A stretch of 64,000 nt of DNA from Dictyobacter vulcani (GCF_008974265.1 NZ_BKZW01000001.1:3100001-3164000), one strand, 5' to 3'. Positions 1-9,222 are shown, counted from the first letter of the stretch. Notes: generated from the sequence alone by a model not told the origin. Made by a program: numbers and translations.

Positions 1-1040
1 GCGCCCGTACCCGCACGGCCCAGGGCCCGGCGATTGACCAGGTAGAAGATACCGATCGCGCCAAAGATACCAAAGATGGCACCCGAGGCTCCAACCGCGC
101 TACCGTCAGGACTGAGCAACAGAAAGGCGAGTCCACCGATGATTCCCGATGCCAGGTAGATAACCAGGTAGCGCCATTTCCCATAAATGATTTCAACACC
201 CTGACCAACAAAGTAGAGAGAAAACATATTCAGGGCAATATGGTAGATACTATTTGGATCATGCAGGAACATACCGGTAAAGAGACGCCAGTATTCTCCA
301 TTATTGATAATGCGTGCATTATCCTGAACCCCAAAGTTAAAAACTGCAGGATTGCTCATCATCAAGATATAGACCAGAATATTGATGATAATCAGGCTAA
401 TGGTGACAATGTTTGGATAGCGGCTCAGGGCGAAGCGTGTCCGTACCATCTGACGCTGCATGGGATTGGATTGTGACCAGCCTGATGATGTTTCACGTTC
501 AGCCCGTGGTTTGCTGGCTGGTGCGGTCACATCTGCCGTGGTAGCTGCGCTGGCCACCTTTTCAGCCGCTGCACTCTTGTTCTCCAGGGCAGGGAAGCAA
601 TTTTCATAGCGACCACCATAGGAGAGGCGTGTAGCGCGGGCGCGGGCCAGATTGGCGTCATAATCCTGTCCGTTGGCACGGAGTAGATACGAGCGGAGCG
701 CATGCAGATATCCCACGCCAGGATCGCTTTCGATGGCTTTGTCCACACTCTGCAGTGCCCGGTCATAGCGTCGCTCCAGCAATTCAAGGAGTGACTGAGC
801 CGTCCAGCCTTCGGTGCCACCGTTGGTCTGAAGTTCCTGCACACGGCGGCACGCCATCTGCACCACGCCATAGTTGCCCAGCGCCAGATTCGCCTCGGCC
901 AATCCTAAGTGGACCTGTGGATTTTCAGTTTCAAGTTGCGCACCATGGGCGTAGGCGATCGCAGCTTCTCTGCCTTTTCCCTGGGCCAATGCTTCTCGGC
1001 CCTGTTCTAGATAGTTTTGGAGTTCCGTTTGAGCTTCCAC
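1..1040 (-). CDS. TPR-rhomboid intramembrane serine protease (C-terminus cut by window edge)
   Basis: Open frame running off the left edge. The GTG start at 1040 is preceded by GGGAGGAAATCTC, a good ribosome site. The first ~150 residues are helical and TPR-like (repeats such as LGLAEANLALGNYG). A charged linker and rhomboid membrane segments follow. The rhomboid signatures HIALNMFSLYF and GASGAIFG (catalytic Ser) are visible; the catalytic His segment lies beyond the window. Rhomboids cleave substrates inside the membrane; the TPR part probably binds a partner. It lies 56 bp downstream of a second rhomboid on the same strand, so the two are likely co-transcribed. Confidence 0.85.
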   Translation of the reverse strand, partial: MEAQTELQNYLEQGREALAQGKGREAAIAYAHGAQLETENPQVHLGLAEANLALGNYGVVQMACRRVQELQTNGGTEGWTAQSLLELLERRYDRALQSVDKAIESDPGVGYLHALRSYLLRANGQDYDANLARARATRLSYGGRYENCFPALENKSAAAEKVASAATTADVTAPASKPRAERETSSGWSQSNPMQRQMVRTRFALSRYPNIVTISLIIINILVYILMMSNPAVFNFGVQDNARIINNGEYWRLFTGMFLHDPNSIYHIALNMFSLYFVGQGVEIIYGKWRYLVIYLASGIIGGLAFLLLSPDGSAVGASGAIFGIFGAIGIFYLVNRRALGRAGTG

Positions 1041-1096
1041 GAGATTTCCTCCCAATATTGCGATCGTCCACGCAAAAGACGCTTTGCGCCCGACGC

Positions 1097-1966
1097 TTAG
1101 TTTCCTAATTGTAAAGCTAAAATAACCAGTAGTAGTGTACCTAAAATTGTCAAGAGTGCCAAGGGCCAGCGATGAGCCAGTCGATGCGTATCAATCAGGG
1201 CTTGTTCCTTTGTGGGTCGATAAAGAGGAGTAAACCACCAGCCCAGTATACAACCACTGAGCAAACCGCCCAGATGAGCATAGTTATCCACATTCGCAAT
1301 CACAAAGCCAGCACCCAGGTTCAGTCCGACGATAAAAACCAGCCAGAGCAATGCCAGCAAGCCACCGCGTGGCAAGGCCCGGCGATGGACAACCACAAAG
1401 AGACTGTAGGCCCCCACTAAGCCAAAGATGGCTCCGGATGCGCCCACACTGATAACATCGGGAGCAAACACAAAGCTCGCGACAATACTGATAATGCCAG
1501 TGAGCAGGTAAATGAATAAGAAACGCAGATGACCAAACAGGCGCTCCAAAAACGTTCCCAGGATCACCAGATTGAGCATATTGAGTCCAATATGCAGGAG
1601 ATTGGCATGCAAGAAAAGTGGCGTTAGCAAGCGCCAGTATTGTCCCTGCAGGATGAGGGTATTGTCTTTGGCCCCATAGCGAATCAACACATCTGTTAAT
1701 GCAGTGTCGCTGCTGGCCTGCGTATCAATCGCGTTATTAAGTATATGATTGATGATCGCCGAAACGCTATGCGCGCCCGTTGCTTGAGCGACCTGGCAGG
1801 CAGTAAAACACCAGAACAGCGTTGAGCAGAGGGTAATGATCCAGGTGCCCCAGGAGATGCGGTTGAGATAAGCGCGTGTGCGATAAGAGGATAAAGCGTC
1901 CTGATAGCTTAATCTGGCGTGCATTGTACGCGTGGCTACTCCATCAACGCTTTGAGGACTGTTCAC
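1097..1966 (-). CDS. Rhomboid family intramembrane serine protease
   Basis: 289 residues with at least six hydrophobic segments. The rhomboid core is complete: YWRLLTPLFLHANLLHIGLN, then GASGAIFG with the catalytic serine, then NVDNYAHLGGLLSG with the catalytic histidine. It starts with GTG and has GAGG about 6 nt upstream; an internal ATG at 1924 is a weaker alternative. The N-terminal ~40 residues are soluble. Its substrate cannot be told. The downstream neighbour on the same strand is a TPR-containing paralogue. Confidence 0.9.
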   Translation of the reverse strand: MNSPQSVDGVATRTMHARLSYQDALSSYRTRAYLNRISWGTWIITLCSTLFWCFTACQVAQATGAHSVSAIINHILNNAIDTQASSDTALTDVLIRYGAKDNTLILQGQYWRLLTPLFLHANLLHIGLNMLNLVILGTFLERLFGHLRFLFIYLLTGIISIVASFVFAPDVISVGASGAIFGLVGAYSLFVVVHRRALPRGGLLALLWLVFIVGLNLGAGFVIANVDNYAHLGGLLSGCILGWWFTPLYRPTKEQALIDTHRLAHRWPLALLTILGTLLLVILALQLGN

Positions 1967-2116
1967 GCATACCTCGCATTATTTCTCATACGACCTTCTA
2001 CCTTTTCTCTGTATCTGGCTCTGACATGCTACATTGGCAAGGTTCGCCCGCTACGCGGGCGAGAGAGTGGGGAGGCCAGGGCACAGCCCTGGAACCCAGT
2101 CAGGGGATTGCATCCC

Positions 2117-3630
2117 ATAGGTGCGAACGTAAGCACAATAGTACTTGAACAACGAAAAAAGAGGCCAAACACGGTCTTTCTCTGGTATCGTTACAAAAAA
2201 CCAAAACGTGACGAAGGAGAAACACCATGTCAAGCCGACCTCATCATACGCAAAAATGTCTCACAGAGCAAGCCCTGGGCCAGATCAATGATGCTGGATG
2301 GCAAGAAATCCTTGCGCTCTTACCACCAGATGTCAATGAACAAGCCTTTACCCATCAAGCCTTTACACGCTCCAATGGGTTGCGTTGCCCAACCGATTTG
2401 CTGCGTGGCATCTTTGCCTACGTCTTTTGCTTCCGCTCGTTCCGCGAGCTCGCTGCCTGGGCTGTGAGCACGAGACTGAGCACCAATGGAGACCGCTCGT
2501 GGGCCAAACGGACGCATCAGTCCTCAGATTGGTTGCTCTCGATCGTACAAACCCTGGTGGGATCGAGCGAGCCAGAAAAGGCTCTGGATCTGCCTGCGGG
2601 CTTCACCGGATGCATCCGTCTGGTGGATGCTACCCATCTGCGCACCTGGAAGCGCTCGGGCGAAAGTCGCCGATTGCACTGCAGTTATGAACTGCTGAGC
2701 AAACGGCTCGACCAGGTCGTGCTGACGGATCACCATGTGGGCGAAGGGCTCAAGCACTTTCATGGACAACGCGGAGACATCGTGGTCGGGGATTGTGCCT
2801 ACTGTCGTCGACAAGCAATCCTCGATCAACTCGATGAGGGCGTTGAGGTCGTGACCCGATTGCATTGGTCCTCGATGCCCTTACTTGAGGCCGATGCTCA
2901 GACGCCGTTTGATCTCTCTGGCTGGTTGACCCACGTGGAGCCAACGGGCAAGGGAGAAGCCAACGTCGTGTTCCAGGTGCGTGGCCGTCAGCAGCCGATG
3001 CGTCTAGTGGCCGTTCATCTGAGTCCAGAAGCAGCCAAGCGAGCGCACAGCAAGCGAAAGGAGAAGGCCCGCAAGAATGGGCGCACCAACCAGGCATTGA
3101 CGATTCAGATCGCCGATTGGTTGGTGGTACTTACCTCGCTGTCAGCGGATCATTGGTCAGCCGAGCAAATCCTGTTGCTCTATCGGGCGCGTTGGCAGAT
3201 CGAACTGCTCTTCAAGCGCATCAAGCAATTGGTGCGTTTACACCGCTTACGCAGTGATGATTTGCAAAGTAATCAAGCGGTACTTGCAGCCATGCTGGTC
3301 GGCTGGATCCTCTTGGAGCGGCAGGTGAGCCAGGCACGCCGCGAGTTGCATGAGCAAGCGAGAGGGCGCGTGGCGGGGCCGATGAGTACCTGGGCGCTGT
3401 GTGCCGTCTTTGCTCAAAGCCTGCACACGATGATCCTGGGTACCTGGACCTGGTCGCACATCCAAGCGTCACTCTCCCAGATGCAGCCGGTCGTGCGGTA
3501 TCATCCGCAAAACCGTGTGCATCAGGAATCTGAAGTGGTCACGCAACTAGCCCAGACGCTCTATCTGGCATCGGCTTGAGGTCTTTTTCGTTGATTCAAT
3601 TGTTCAAGTACTGCTTACGTTCGCACCTAT
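2117..3630 (+). mobile_element. IS4-family insertion sequence, 1514 bp
   Basis: The ends are inverted repeats, ATAGGTGCGAACGTAAGC at 2117 and GCTTACGTTCGCACCTAT ending at 3630. Similarity continues inward (gtacttgaacaa), with a 5-nt indel. The exact 14-bp sequence GGGGATTGCATCCC flanks both ends (2103-2116 and 3631-3644), which fits a target duplication at a near-palindrome. One intact transposase gene lies inside. Confidence 0.85.
2227..3579 (+). CDS. IS4-family DDE transposase
   Basis: 450 residues, uninterrupted, with GAAGGAG 5 nt before the ATG. The RNase-H-like catalytic residues are visible: first Asp in RLVDATHLRTW, second in VVGDCAYCRR, and the IS4 signature YRARWQIELLFKRIKQL carrying the Y-(2)-R-(3)-E-(6)-K pattern. 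It performs cut-and-paste transposition of the element it sits in. Nothing visible prevents activity, so the element may still move. Confidence 0.9.
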   Translation: MSSRPHHTQKCLTEQALGQINDAGWQEILALLPPDVNEQAFTHQAFTRSNGLRCPTDLLRGIFAYVFCFRSFRELAAWAVSTRLSTNGDRSWAKRTHQSSDWLLSIVQTLVGSSEPEKALDLPAGFTGCIRLVDATHLRTWKRSGESRRLHCSYELLSKRLDQVVLTDHHVGEGLKHFHGQRGDIVVGDCAYCRRQAILDQLDEGVEVVTRLHWSSMPLLEADAQTPFDLSGWLTHVEPTGKGEANVVFQVRGRQQPMRLVAVHLSPEAAKRAHSKRKEKARKNGRTNQALTIQIADWLVVLTSLSADHWSAEQILLLYRARWQIELLFKRIKQLVRLHRLRSDDLQSNQAVLAAMLVGWILLERQVSQARRELHEQARGRVAGPMSTWALCAVFAQSLHTMILGTWTWSHIQASLSQMQPVVRYHPQNRVHQESEVVTQLAQTLYLASA

Positions 3631-3693
3631 GGGGATTGCATCCCCTGCACCCCTGCTGCTCGCATGAACTTTGACAGATAGTGACATGTTATC

Positions 3694-3724
3694 CCGATCG
3701 GATTCAGCTACTGGATCCGATCGG
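3694..3724. repeat. Inverted repeat CCGATCGGAT / ATCCGATCGG
   Basis: Perfect 10-bp arms around an 11-nt loop, just outside the interrupted MITE-like unit and 95 bp before the stop of the MarC-type gene. There is no T-run, so it is not a typical terminator. It may be a protein site or a weak terminator for the minus-strand gene. Confidence 0.4.
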
Positions 3725-3818
3725 AATGCTGCCATGTTCTGATTCTTTGTATATATTACGTACTAGCATGAAGAAGGTCGCAAGTATATGCTCTAGATTA
3801 ACAATCCATATATGATCA

Positions 3819-4469
3819 TTATTTGATGAAGCCGACAGATTGGATATAGGTAGCGATGCCATTGAGCATAAATTGAATCGCCAGGGCCGCGAGTAGAATA
3901 CCTAAAATACGCGATAGAACCAGGATTCCTGTTTTTCCGACCCGCTTGATGATCCAGGTGCAGCTACGCATAGCTAGCCAGGCCAGGAAAAGCGCGCTGA
4001 TAATAGCGGCGGCTACTGCGAAGAGGTTCATTGGATGAGGCGTGGCCTGCCCAACATAGAGAATCGTGGTTGCAATGGTACCCGGACCCGCGATCATAGG
4101 AATCGCTAATGGGAAAACGCTGATATCTTCACGCGTCATCGCCTCTTCTTCCTCAGCCTTGGTTTCGCGTGTTCCTGACTGACGTCCAAAGAGCATGTCT
4201 ACTGCAACCAGGAAGAGCAATGCTCCACCAGCAATATTAAAGGCATACAACTCGATGCCTAACCGATCTAAGAGAAAGCGTCCTACAAGTGCAAAGAAAA
4301 GAATAATACCCGCGCTGATGAACGTTGCTCGTGCAACGATGGCATTGCGTTGTGCATTCGTAAAATGAGAGGTGAGTCCAACCACAACAGGGGCCAACCC
4401 AACGGGATCAATAACGGTAAAAAAGGTCACAAATGCGCTGATGGTAAAGGTAAAAAAAGTGGTATCCAC
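3819..4469 (-). CDS. MarC-family integral membrane protein
   Basis: About 216 residues and six hydrophobic segments, with MarC/UPF0056 hallmarks TFFTVIDPVGLAPVVVGLT near the N-terminus and FPLAIPMIAGPGTIATT in the middle. The family is of unsettled function (a small-molecule transporter is often suggested). I chose the GTG at 4469 because GAGG lies 8 nt upstream and the protein then begins where relatives do; a TTG at 4511 adds 14 residues. It is transcribed alone. Confidence 0.85.
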   Translation of the reverse strand: MDTTFFTFTISAFVTFFTVIDPVGLAPVVVGLTSHFTNAQRNAIVARATFISAGIILFFALVGRFLLDRLGIELYAFNIAGGALLFLVAVDMLFGRQSGTRETKAEEEEAMTREDISVFPLAIPMIAGPGTIATTILYVGQATPHPMNLFAVAAAIISALFLAWLAMRSCTWIIKRVGKTGILVLSRILGILLAALAIQFMLNGIATYIQSVGFIK

Positions 4470-4559
4470 AAACGAAGCCTCAGTAAAGTGAAAAAATAGG
4501 AACAGAAACAAGCCGTCGCTATTATATCACACATGAGGTCAAACGGAGGAGGCAGCGAT

Positions 4560-4587
4560 AGGTGAGCACGAAAAAAGCTGCTCACCT
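4560..4587 (-). terminator. Hairpin downstream of the small membrane gene
   Basis: Arms AGGTGAGCA and TGCTCACCT around a 10-nt loop. On the minus strand it follows the gene at 4677-5057. No strong U-run follows, so termination is only a guess. Confidence 0.4.
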
Positions 4588-4601
4588 GTGTTCTTGATGG
4601 G

Positions 4602-4657
4602 TTTTATATGTGGCACTTATTCTGGACCCCTGATGGTTACAAGCACCACATATAAAA
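4602..4657. repeat. 12-bp inverted repeat TTTTATATGTGG / CCACATATAAAA
   Basis: A perfect 12-bp pair separated by 32 nt, between the stop of the GlsB-like gene and the MarC-type promoter region. It could be a terminator stem or a two-site operator. Confidence 0.4.
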
Positions 4658-4676
4658 GCGAAGGCTGGCAGGGATT

Positions 4677-5057
4677 TTATTGTTCCTGCGTTGGTGTCGC
4701 CTGTGCATAGAGACGGCGACGACGTGACCAGAGGCGGTAACTACGGTAGGCGATCAGATACCAGAGAACCTCAAAAATCACTGCTCCAGCGATGGCTTTA
4801 AAAATCGGCACATCATAGATGAGAATATCCTGAGGAACATTAATTAAAATGACATCAGTGGCACACCAGATGCCGATCAAGGCAACCACAATTGTACCGA
4901 AAATCCCAAACGCCACCCGGCGACCAAAAATCAGCCGTGCGCAGATACCTATTACGATCGCCATACCCCAACACAGCAACTGACCAACACTCAAAGTAAA
5001 GTGAATGCCGTGCCAACCATAGGTAAAAATGACGAGATCTGCGAATATAAGGTCCAT
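4677..5057 (-). CDS. GlsB/YeaQ/YmgE-like small membrane protein
   Basis: 126 residues with AAGGAGAGGTCA just before the ATG. The stretch LCWGMAIVIGICARLIFGRR followed by a glycine-rich second segment (GIFGTIVVALIGIW) resembles the transglycosylase-associated/GlsB family, but this protein has an extra membrane segment and a basic tail (YRLWSRRRRLY). Members are stress-associated and of unknown biochemical role. Assignment is by pattern only. Confidence 0.6.
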   Translation of the reverse strand: MDLIFADLVIFTYGWHGIHFTLSVGQLLCWGMAIVIGICARLIFGRRVAFGIFGTIVVALIGIWCATDVILINVPQDILIYDVPIFKAIAGAVIFEVLWYLIAYRSYRLWSRRRRLYAQATPTQEQ

Positions 5058-5541
5058 TGACCTCTCCTTTTAGCGCTTTTTTTATAATAATTGATGATAC
5101 CAGAATGTCCTGCTTCATTACTCTGCTGTATCTATTACGTAATAGCTTGTAGAATTGGTGAGTTTATTTCAAGCCTATTCTATTCAGGCTTATTACCATC
5201 ACTGTTCTGGAAGATACTCCTAAAGTCCAAAAATAACAAGACTATCTTGAAAAGTCTCAGCATTCTTTCATGTACAACTGAATTTTCTAAGGAAGTGTTC
5301 TTCCCAATTCTACCCGCCTTCTCGTCGAATGGGTCTGTTTTTGCGTATTAAAAAGATAAAGGTATATTGGAATGCCTCGTCCGGTGCATGGGCTGCGTCT
5401 CATACTATGTTTATACTCTTGTTCTCATCGCAGCCACTTTCAGTTGCCCTGGATGAGTGAGAAATTTTATTACCACAAGTATTCATGCTCGTGCGCTATA
5501 ATGGAACAGCATTAATTTAGTATTGTATTCGGAGGCACTTT
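5058..5541. other. Intergenic region, 484 bp
   Basis: No convincing gene. A TATAAT box lies at 5497-5502, about 40 nt before the start at 5542, with no good -35. It may be the promoter of the next operon. Open frames here lack ribosome sites. Confidence 0.4.
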
Positions 5542-6039
5542 ATGCAAAAGGCAAAACGGTACGCTATCATTGTCGGTGTGGTGGTGGCAATTGTGCTGGT
5601 AGGTGGTGTGACACTGGCTGCCATCTTTGGTAAATTACTCGAGCTATTGTATGTAGTTCTGATTGTGCTGGCACTCTTATTGGTGGCTGGTACTCTTTAT
5701 CAATTATACTCTGTTTATAAACTGTATCGCACCATCAAAACGGTGCAAGATGAGATGAAGCCCCTGCTGGGATCGCTCAACGAGACCCTGGGTATTGTGA
5801 AGAATACAGCGAAGACCGCAGGCAATACCGTATCTACCATTGGTACGGCGACCAAATTTACTTCTGAATTAGCTCTGGGACCTGGCGTACGGGCTGTGGC
5901 AGGTGTGATGGCGGCTCAAGAGATGGGACGCGTATTCCTGGGCAAAGGTAAAGTCAGAAGCCGGGCCGATGAGCGTCGTAAACAGCAGATGGAGGCGATG
6001 GCTGCGGCAAATGCGGCAGTTGATGGAAGGGATGAATAA
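5542..6039 (+). CDS. Two-TM membrane protein, DUF948-like
   Basis: 165 residues with GGAGGC upstream. Two adjacent hydrophobic segments (residues ~8-30 and ~34-55) are followed by an amphipathic, alanine/threonine-rich helical stretch (EMKPLLGSLNETLGIVKNTA) and a charged tail. This is the layout of DUF948-type proteins; function is unknown. It starts a three-gene plus-strand set: the next gene begins 3 nt after its stop. Confidence 0.65.
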   Translation: MQKAKRYAIIVGVVVAIVLVGGVTLAAIFGKLLELLYVVLIVLALLLVAGTLYQLYSVYKLYRTIKTVQDEMKPLLGSLNETLGIVKNTAKTAGNTVSTIGTATKFTSELALGPGVRAVAGVMAAQEMGRVFLGKGKVRSRADERRKQQMEAMAAANAAVDGRDE

Positions 6040-6041
6040 AA

Positions 6042-6608
6042 ATGGCAGCACTAGTAATAGCTGATAATGCGATCCTGGCCGGGGCTGGCCAGATTGCAGC
6101 GATGATCATTTGTTTGTTTGTCCTGATTTTTGTTCTCGTGACCGTAGTCTTTAATCTGCTCACAGCTTTTGCAACTTCCTGGTTGGAAGAAAAGGTGCAG
6201 TTAATCAAAATGCTGCGTCCTTATGTGGAGAGTATTAATACCTCTGCCCATGCAGCGGAGCGCGGCGTTGTTCCTGCGGACAATGAGCAACCGGTGGCAC
6301 GTATCGCCGGTCAGGTTCCACAGCGCCTCAATGATGTTGAGCATAAAGTGGAAGAGGTTTCCGACCGGGTCACCAATGCGGTTATCGAGGTTCGATCCCG
6401 TACTTTGCAGGCTAAAACGATCGCCAAAGCCTTCTTTTTGCCTGGCTTGATGTATAGAGAGAAAACCAGCGAACCCATGGTAGATCAGGAAGGCCGGCAA
6501 TTTGCCAGCCCTAGTTATCGTGAACTGGTGGATGAGCGGCCAGAAGTGCTGGATAAACTGGCACCTCGCCGTGAGGTACCTCCGCAACAAGTAATGCGTG
6601 GTCAGTGA
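6042..6608 (+). CDS. Single-TM membrane protein with coiled-coil tail, unknown function
   Basis: 188 residues. The N-terminal hydrophobic helix AAMIICLFVLIFVLVTVVFN is followed by a soluble part containing a likely coiled coil (LNDVEHKVEEVSDRVTNAV). I do not recognise a family. It lies 3 nt after the preceding two-TM gene and touches the following MFS gene, so the three form an operon. The two small proteins may act together at the membrane. Confidence 0.6.
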   Translation: MAALVIADNAILAGAGQIAAMIICLFVLIFVLVTVVFNLLTAFATSWLEEKVQLIKMLRPYVESINTSAHAAERGVVPADNEQPVARIAGQVPQRLNDVEHKVEEVSDRVTNAVIEVRSRTLQAKTIAKAFFLPGLMYREKTSEPMVDQEGRQFASPSYRELVDERPEVLDKLAPRREVPPQQVMRGQ

Positions 6609-6612
6609 CCAT

Positions 6613-7980
6613 ATGGCGCTTTTTCGATCATACCTGCAACAATACGGGCGTTTCCAACGGAACGCCCGTTTATATCTTCTCAGCAATGCTTTAAGTGGTG
6701 TGACAGTTGGTATCCTCCAGGTACTCTATAATCTGTATCTGGTGGCGCTCGGCTATCACACCGATTTTATTGGACTGGTCTTATTTGTTGGCACTATTGG
6801 TGGAGGCCTGGCTATTTTTCCTGCTGGATTATGTGTCGATCGTTTTGGTAGTAAAGCTGTATTGATCTGGGGGAGTGTGCTGGTAGGGATCGCGGGTGCG
6901 GGCCAGATCGTGATACGTACGCCATTTTTCTTGCTGGCGAGCGCATTTATTGCTGGTCTGGGTGGCGCTTGTGTGATTGTGGTTAATGCTCCCTTTCTTG
7001 CACGCAACAGTACTGATGAGGAACGTCCGCATCTTTTCAGCTTAAACATTGTCCTGCTATTGGTGACTACCGTTGTGGGTGAAGCACTGGGTGGAATCTT
7101 ACCATTATGGTTTCGCGCAGTCCCATGGCTTATGGCTCCTCTGCCAGGATGGCTTCATTGGGCCCTGGCTCCCCAGATACAGGCTCGCTCATATCAACTG
7201 TCGCTTCTGCTGGCAGGAATGATTGCGCTTCCCAGCTTTATTCCTCTTTTTCTCTTAAGCAACGATCGGCCAGGGCCTGTAACTCAAACTGATCAAGCAC
7301 CAGATTCTCCTGGTGGATTGCGTGTGCGTCTGTCGATGCTGGCTGAATGGAGGAAGTTGCCACTGCGTACCCTGCTGCGCAATCCATTGACTGTGATGAT
7401 TATGGTACAGATTTTGATTGGGACGGGAGCAGGTTTATTGCTGCCATACTTTAATGTCTATTTTGTACAGCATCTAGGAGCCACCTCAGCCTTATTTGGG
7501 GCCATCGACGCGGCAGCTAATACATTGAACGCACTGCTAACATTGCTCGCCCCCTGGCTCATCCTACGCATCGGTAAGGTGGCTGCCCTGGTTGTACCGC
7601 GTGTGTTAAGTTTGCCAGTGATGCTGCTGATTGGCATGACCAACTCTCTGCCGCTGGCGGCCACCCTGTATCCCTTGCGGCAGGGACTGATGGATATGTC
7701 CCAGGGTCTGCTCCAGGTTTTTTCGATGGAGGTTGTGCCAGCGCAGCATCGTGGTCTGGCTAATAGTAGTTATCAGGCGGCCTATCAGATCATGTGGGCA
7801 TTGGGTGCCTCATTGGGTGGAGTGCTCATCGCGCGTACCGGTTACCTGATCGTCTTTATCAGCACCACCATCCTCTACTCGCTGGCCCTGATCCTGATCT
7901 GGGAACGCTTTGGCCATGGGCGCTGGCAAGAATATCAAGCTGGCTCCTCAAATAGTGAATCCCTGGAAATCACCTCCTGA
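6613..7980 (+). CDS. MFS transporter
   Basis: About 455 residues with 11-12 hydrophobic segments and the cytoplasmic-loop motif LCVDRFGSKAVLIWGS typical of the major facilitator superfamily. The C-half repeats the fold (VYFVQHLGATSALFGAIDAA). Substrate unknown. I chose ATG 6613; a GTG at 6598 would overlap the upstream gene. Neither has a strong ribosome site, which fits translational coupling to the gene ending at 6608. A strong terminator follows. Confidence 0.8.
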   Translation: MALFRSYLQQYGRFQRNARLYLLSNALSGVTVGILQVLYNLYLVALGYHTDFIGLVLFVGTIGGGLAIFPAGLCVDRFGSKAVLIWGSVLVGIAGAGQIVIRTPFFLLASAFIAGLGGACVIVVNAPFLARNSTDEERPHLFSLNIVLLLVTTVVGEALGGILPLWFRAVPWLMAPLPGWLHWALAPQIQARSYQLSLLLAGMIALPSFIPLFLLSNDRPGPVTQTDQAPDSPGGLRVRLSMLAEWRKLPLRTLLRNPLTVMIMVQILIGTGAGLLLPYFNVYFVQHLGATSALFGAIDAAANTLNALLTLLAPWLILRIGKVAALVVPRVLSLPVMLLIGMTNSLPLAATLYPLRQGLMDMSQGLLQVFSMEVVPAQHRGLANSSYQAAYQIMWALGASLGGVLIARTGYLIVFISTTILYSLALILIWERFGHGRWQEYQAGSSNSESLEITS

Positions 7981-7989
7981 TGCCAGATA

Positions 7990-8032
7990 AAAAAGTACCG
8001 CCCTCCCGTATTCAGGGAAGGCGGTACTTTTT
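7990..8032. terminator. Bidirectional terminator
   Basis: Arms AAAAAGTACCGCC and GGCGGTACTTTTT with a further CCC/GGG pair inside, and A/T runs on both sides. It separates the convergent MFS and tatC genes. Confidence 0.9.
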
Positions 8033-8040
8033 TGTTTTAA

Positions 8041-8877
8041 TTATGCGATCGTTTCAGCAGGATCTTTTTTCACGGCGAAGTGAATGAGCAGGATGCTGAA
8101 TTCATACAGCAAGGATAACGCGACACCGATAAAAATCGGGCTATACAGATCGCCACCGGGGGTGACAATGGTTGCCGCCGCCCAGAGTCCTACATGGGCC
8201 ATGGCGCGTTTATCCTTTAAGAAATGCTCGGTTACAATACCAATTAATGCCAGGAATGTCAGCACCAAGGGTAGCTCAAAGACAGCTCCAAACAGGAGCA
8301 AGAAAAACGATACAAATGAGAAGTAGCTATTGGCCGATATCAGTTCGGTAAAGTTTTCCGCCCCGAAGTTAATCAGGAAACTGACCGGAAACTGTAGGAT
8401 AAAGTAGCCAAGAGTCACTCCTATGACGAAAAGTAGTAATCCCAGTACAATGAAAGGGACTGCATGCTTTTTCTCTTTATCATAGAGACCTGGTGAAATG
8501 AACGCCCAGAGTTGATACAGAATGACTGGCAGAGCGAAGACCAGGCCAAAGACGATCGAGAGCTTGATTGCAACCGTGAAGGCTTCTCCCAGACCCGTCA
8601 TCACCAGTTTATGGCCTTCTTTTCCACCGATACTATTGGCCGAAAGTGGTAATGGGGCGTCCAATATATGGATCAGCCAGTCACGGAAGATAAAGGCAAT
8701 GACCACACCGACTGCCACTGCGATCAAACATTTAAAGATGCGCCAGCGGAGCTCTTCAAGATGATCTATCAGTGACATGGCAGAAGGGTCATTCTCATCC
8801 TCATTGTTATCATTCGATGAGTTATCGAATCCTCCTGGCTGTAACAGGCCCTGCTGATCGAGATCACTGGTAGCCAT
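8041..8877 (-). CDS. tatC: Sec-independent protein translocase TatC
   Basis: 278 residues with six membrane segments. The family signature MSLIDHLEELRWRIFKCLIA begins near residue 33, after an acidic Asn/Asp-rich N-terminal extension. TatC is the receptor for twin-arginine signal peptides and exports folded proteins. It lies 33 bp downstream of tatA and is co-transcribed with it. GGGGGATCTT precedes the ATG. No tatB-like gene is visible here, consistent with a minimal TatAC system. Confidence 0.95.
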   Translation of the reverse strand: MATSDLDQQGLLQPGGFDNSSNDNNEDENDPSAMSLIDHLEELRWRIFKCLIAVAVGVVIAFIFRDWLIHILDAPLPLSANSIGGKEGHKLVMTGLGEAFTVAIKLSIVFGLVFALPVILYQLWAFISPGLYDKEKKHAVPFIVLGLLLFVIGVTLGYFILQFPVSFLINFGAENFTELISANSYFSFVSFFLLLFGAVFELPLVLTFLALIGIVTEHFLKDKRAMAHVGLWAAATIVTPGGDLYSPIFIGVALSLLYEFSILLIHFAVKKDPAETIA

Positions 8878-8910
8878 AAGATCCCCCTATACTAGTGTCA
8901 GCAGTTTTCA

Positions 8911-9222
8911 TTAGTCGACGGTTGGAGTGGCTTTTACCTCGGGCTGTGCAGCTTCCTGAGCGGCCAGCGCAGCTTTTTTCGCGGCCAGTTCACGCTCAAT
9001 GGCTTCTAACTCCAGACGTGCTGACTCGGTGGCTGCGTGCTGGGAGTTGGGCTCTGCTTCATCATCTTTTGGCTTGCTAATTTCGTTAACGCCATTTTTG
9101 AATTCTTTGATACTTTTACCGATGGCTGAACCCATCTCAGGCAGTTTCTTTGGCCCGAAGACAAGCAGGGCAACGACGAGAACGATAATCAGCTCTAAGC
9201 CGTGTCCACCTAGAAGTCCCAT
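8911..9222 (-). CDS. tatA: Twin-arginine translocase subunit TatA/E
   Basis: 103 residues: one N-terminal membrane helix (LELIIVLVVALLVFGPKKLP), then the FGPKKLPEMG hinge and amphipathic helix SAIGKSIKEFKNGVNE, then a charged Ala/Glu-rich tail. TatA multimers form the pore recruited by TatC. AAAGGATATTACTATC precedes the ATG. It is the first gene of the tatA-tatC pair. Confidence 0.95.
   Translation of the reverse strand: MGLLGGHGLELIIVLVVALLVFGPKKLPEMGSAIGKSIKEFKNGVNEISKPKDDEAEPNSQHAATESARLELEAIERELAAKKAALAAQEAAQPEVKATPTVD

Larger units (their letters stand above)
2022..3688. repeat. Small MITE-like repeat (about 125 bp) split by an IS4-type element
   Basis: A repeat unit starts after TGACATG (2022-2028) and ends before a second TGACATG (3682-3688), a 7-bp target duplication. 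Its ends are imperfect inverted repeats (CTACATTGGCAAGGTTC; mirror end GAACTTTGACAGATAG). Inside is the palindrome cgcccgctacgcgggcg, also found in the 170-bp repeats near 27.0 and 30.2 kb, so the units look related. The unit is interrupted by the IS element at 2117-3630. Confidence 0.7.

Noticed and set aside
5091..5351. 86-codon open frame
   Set aside because: AT-rich gap, no ribosome site, no recognisable composition.
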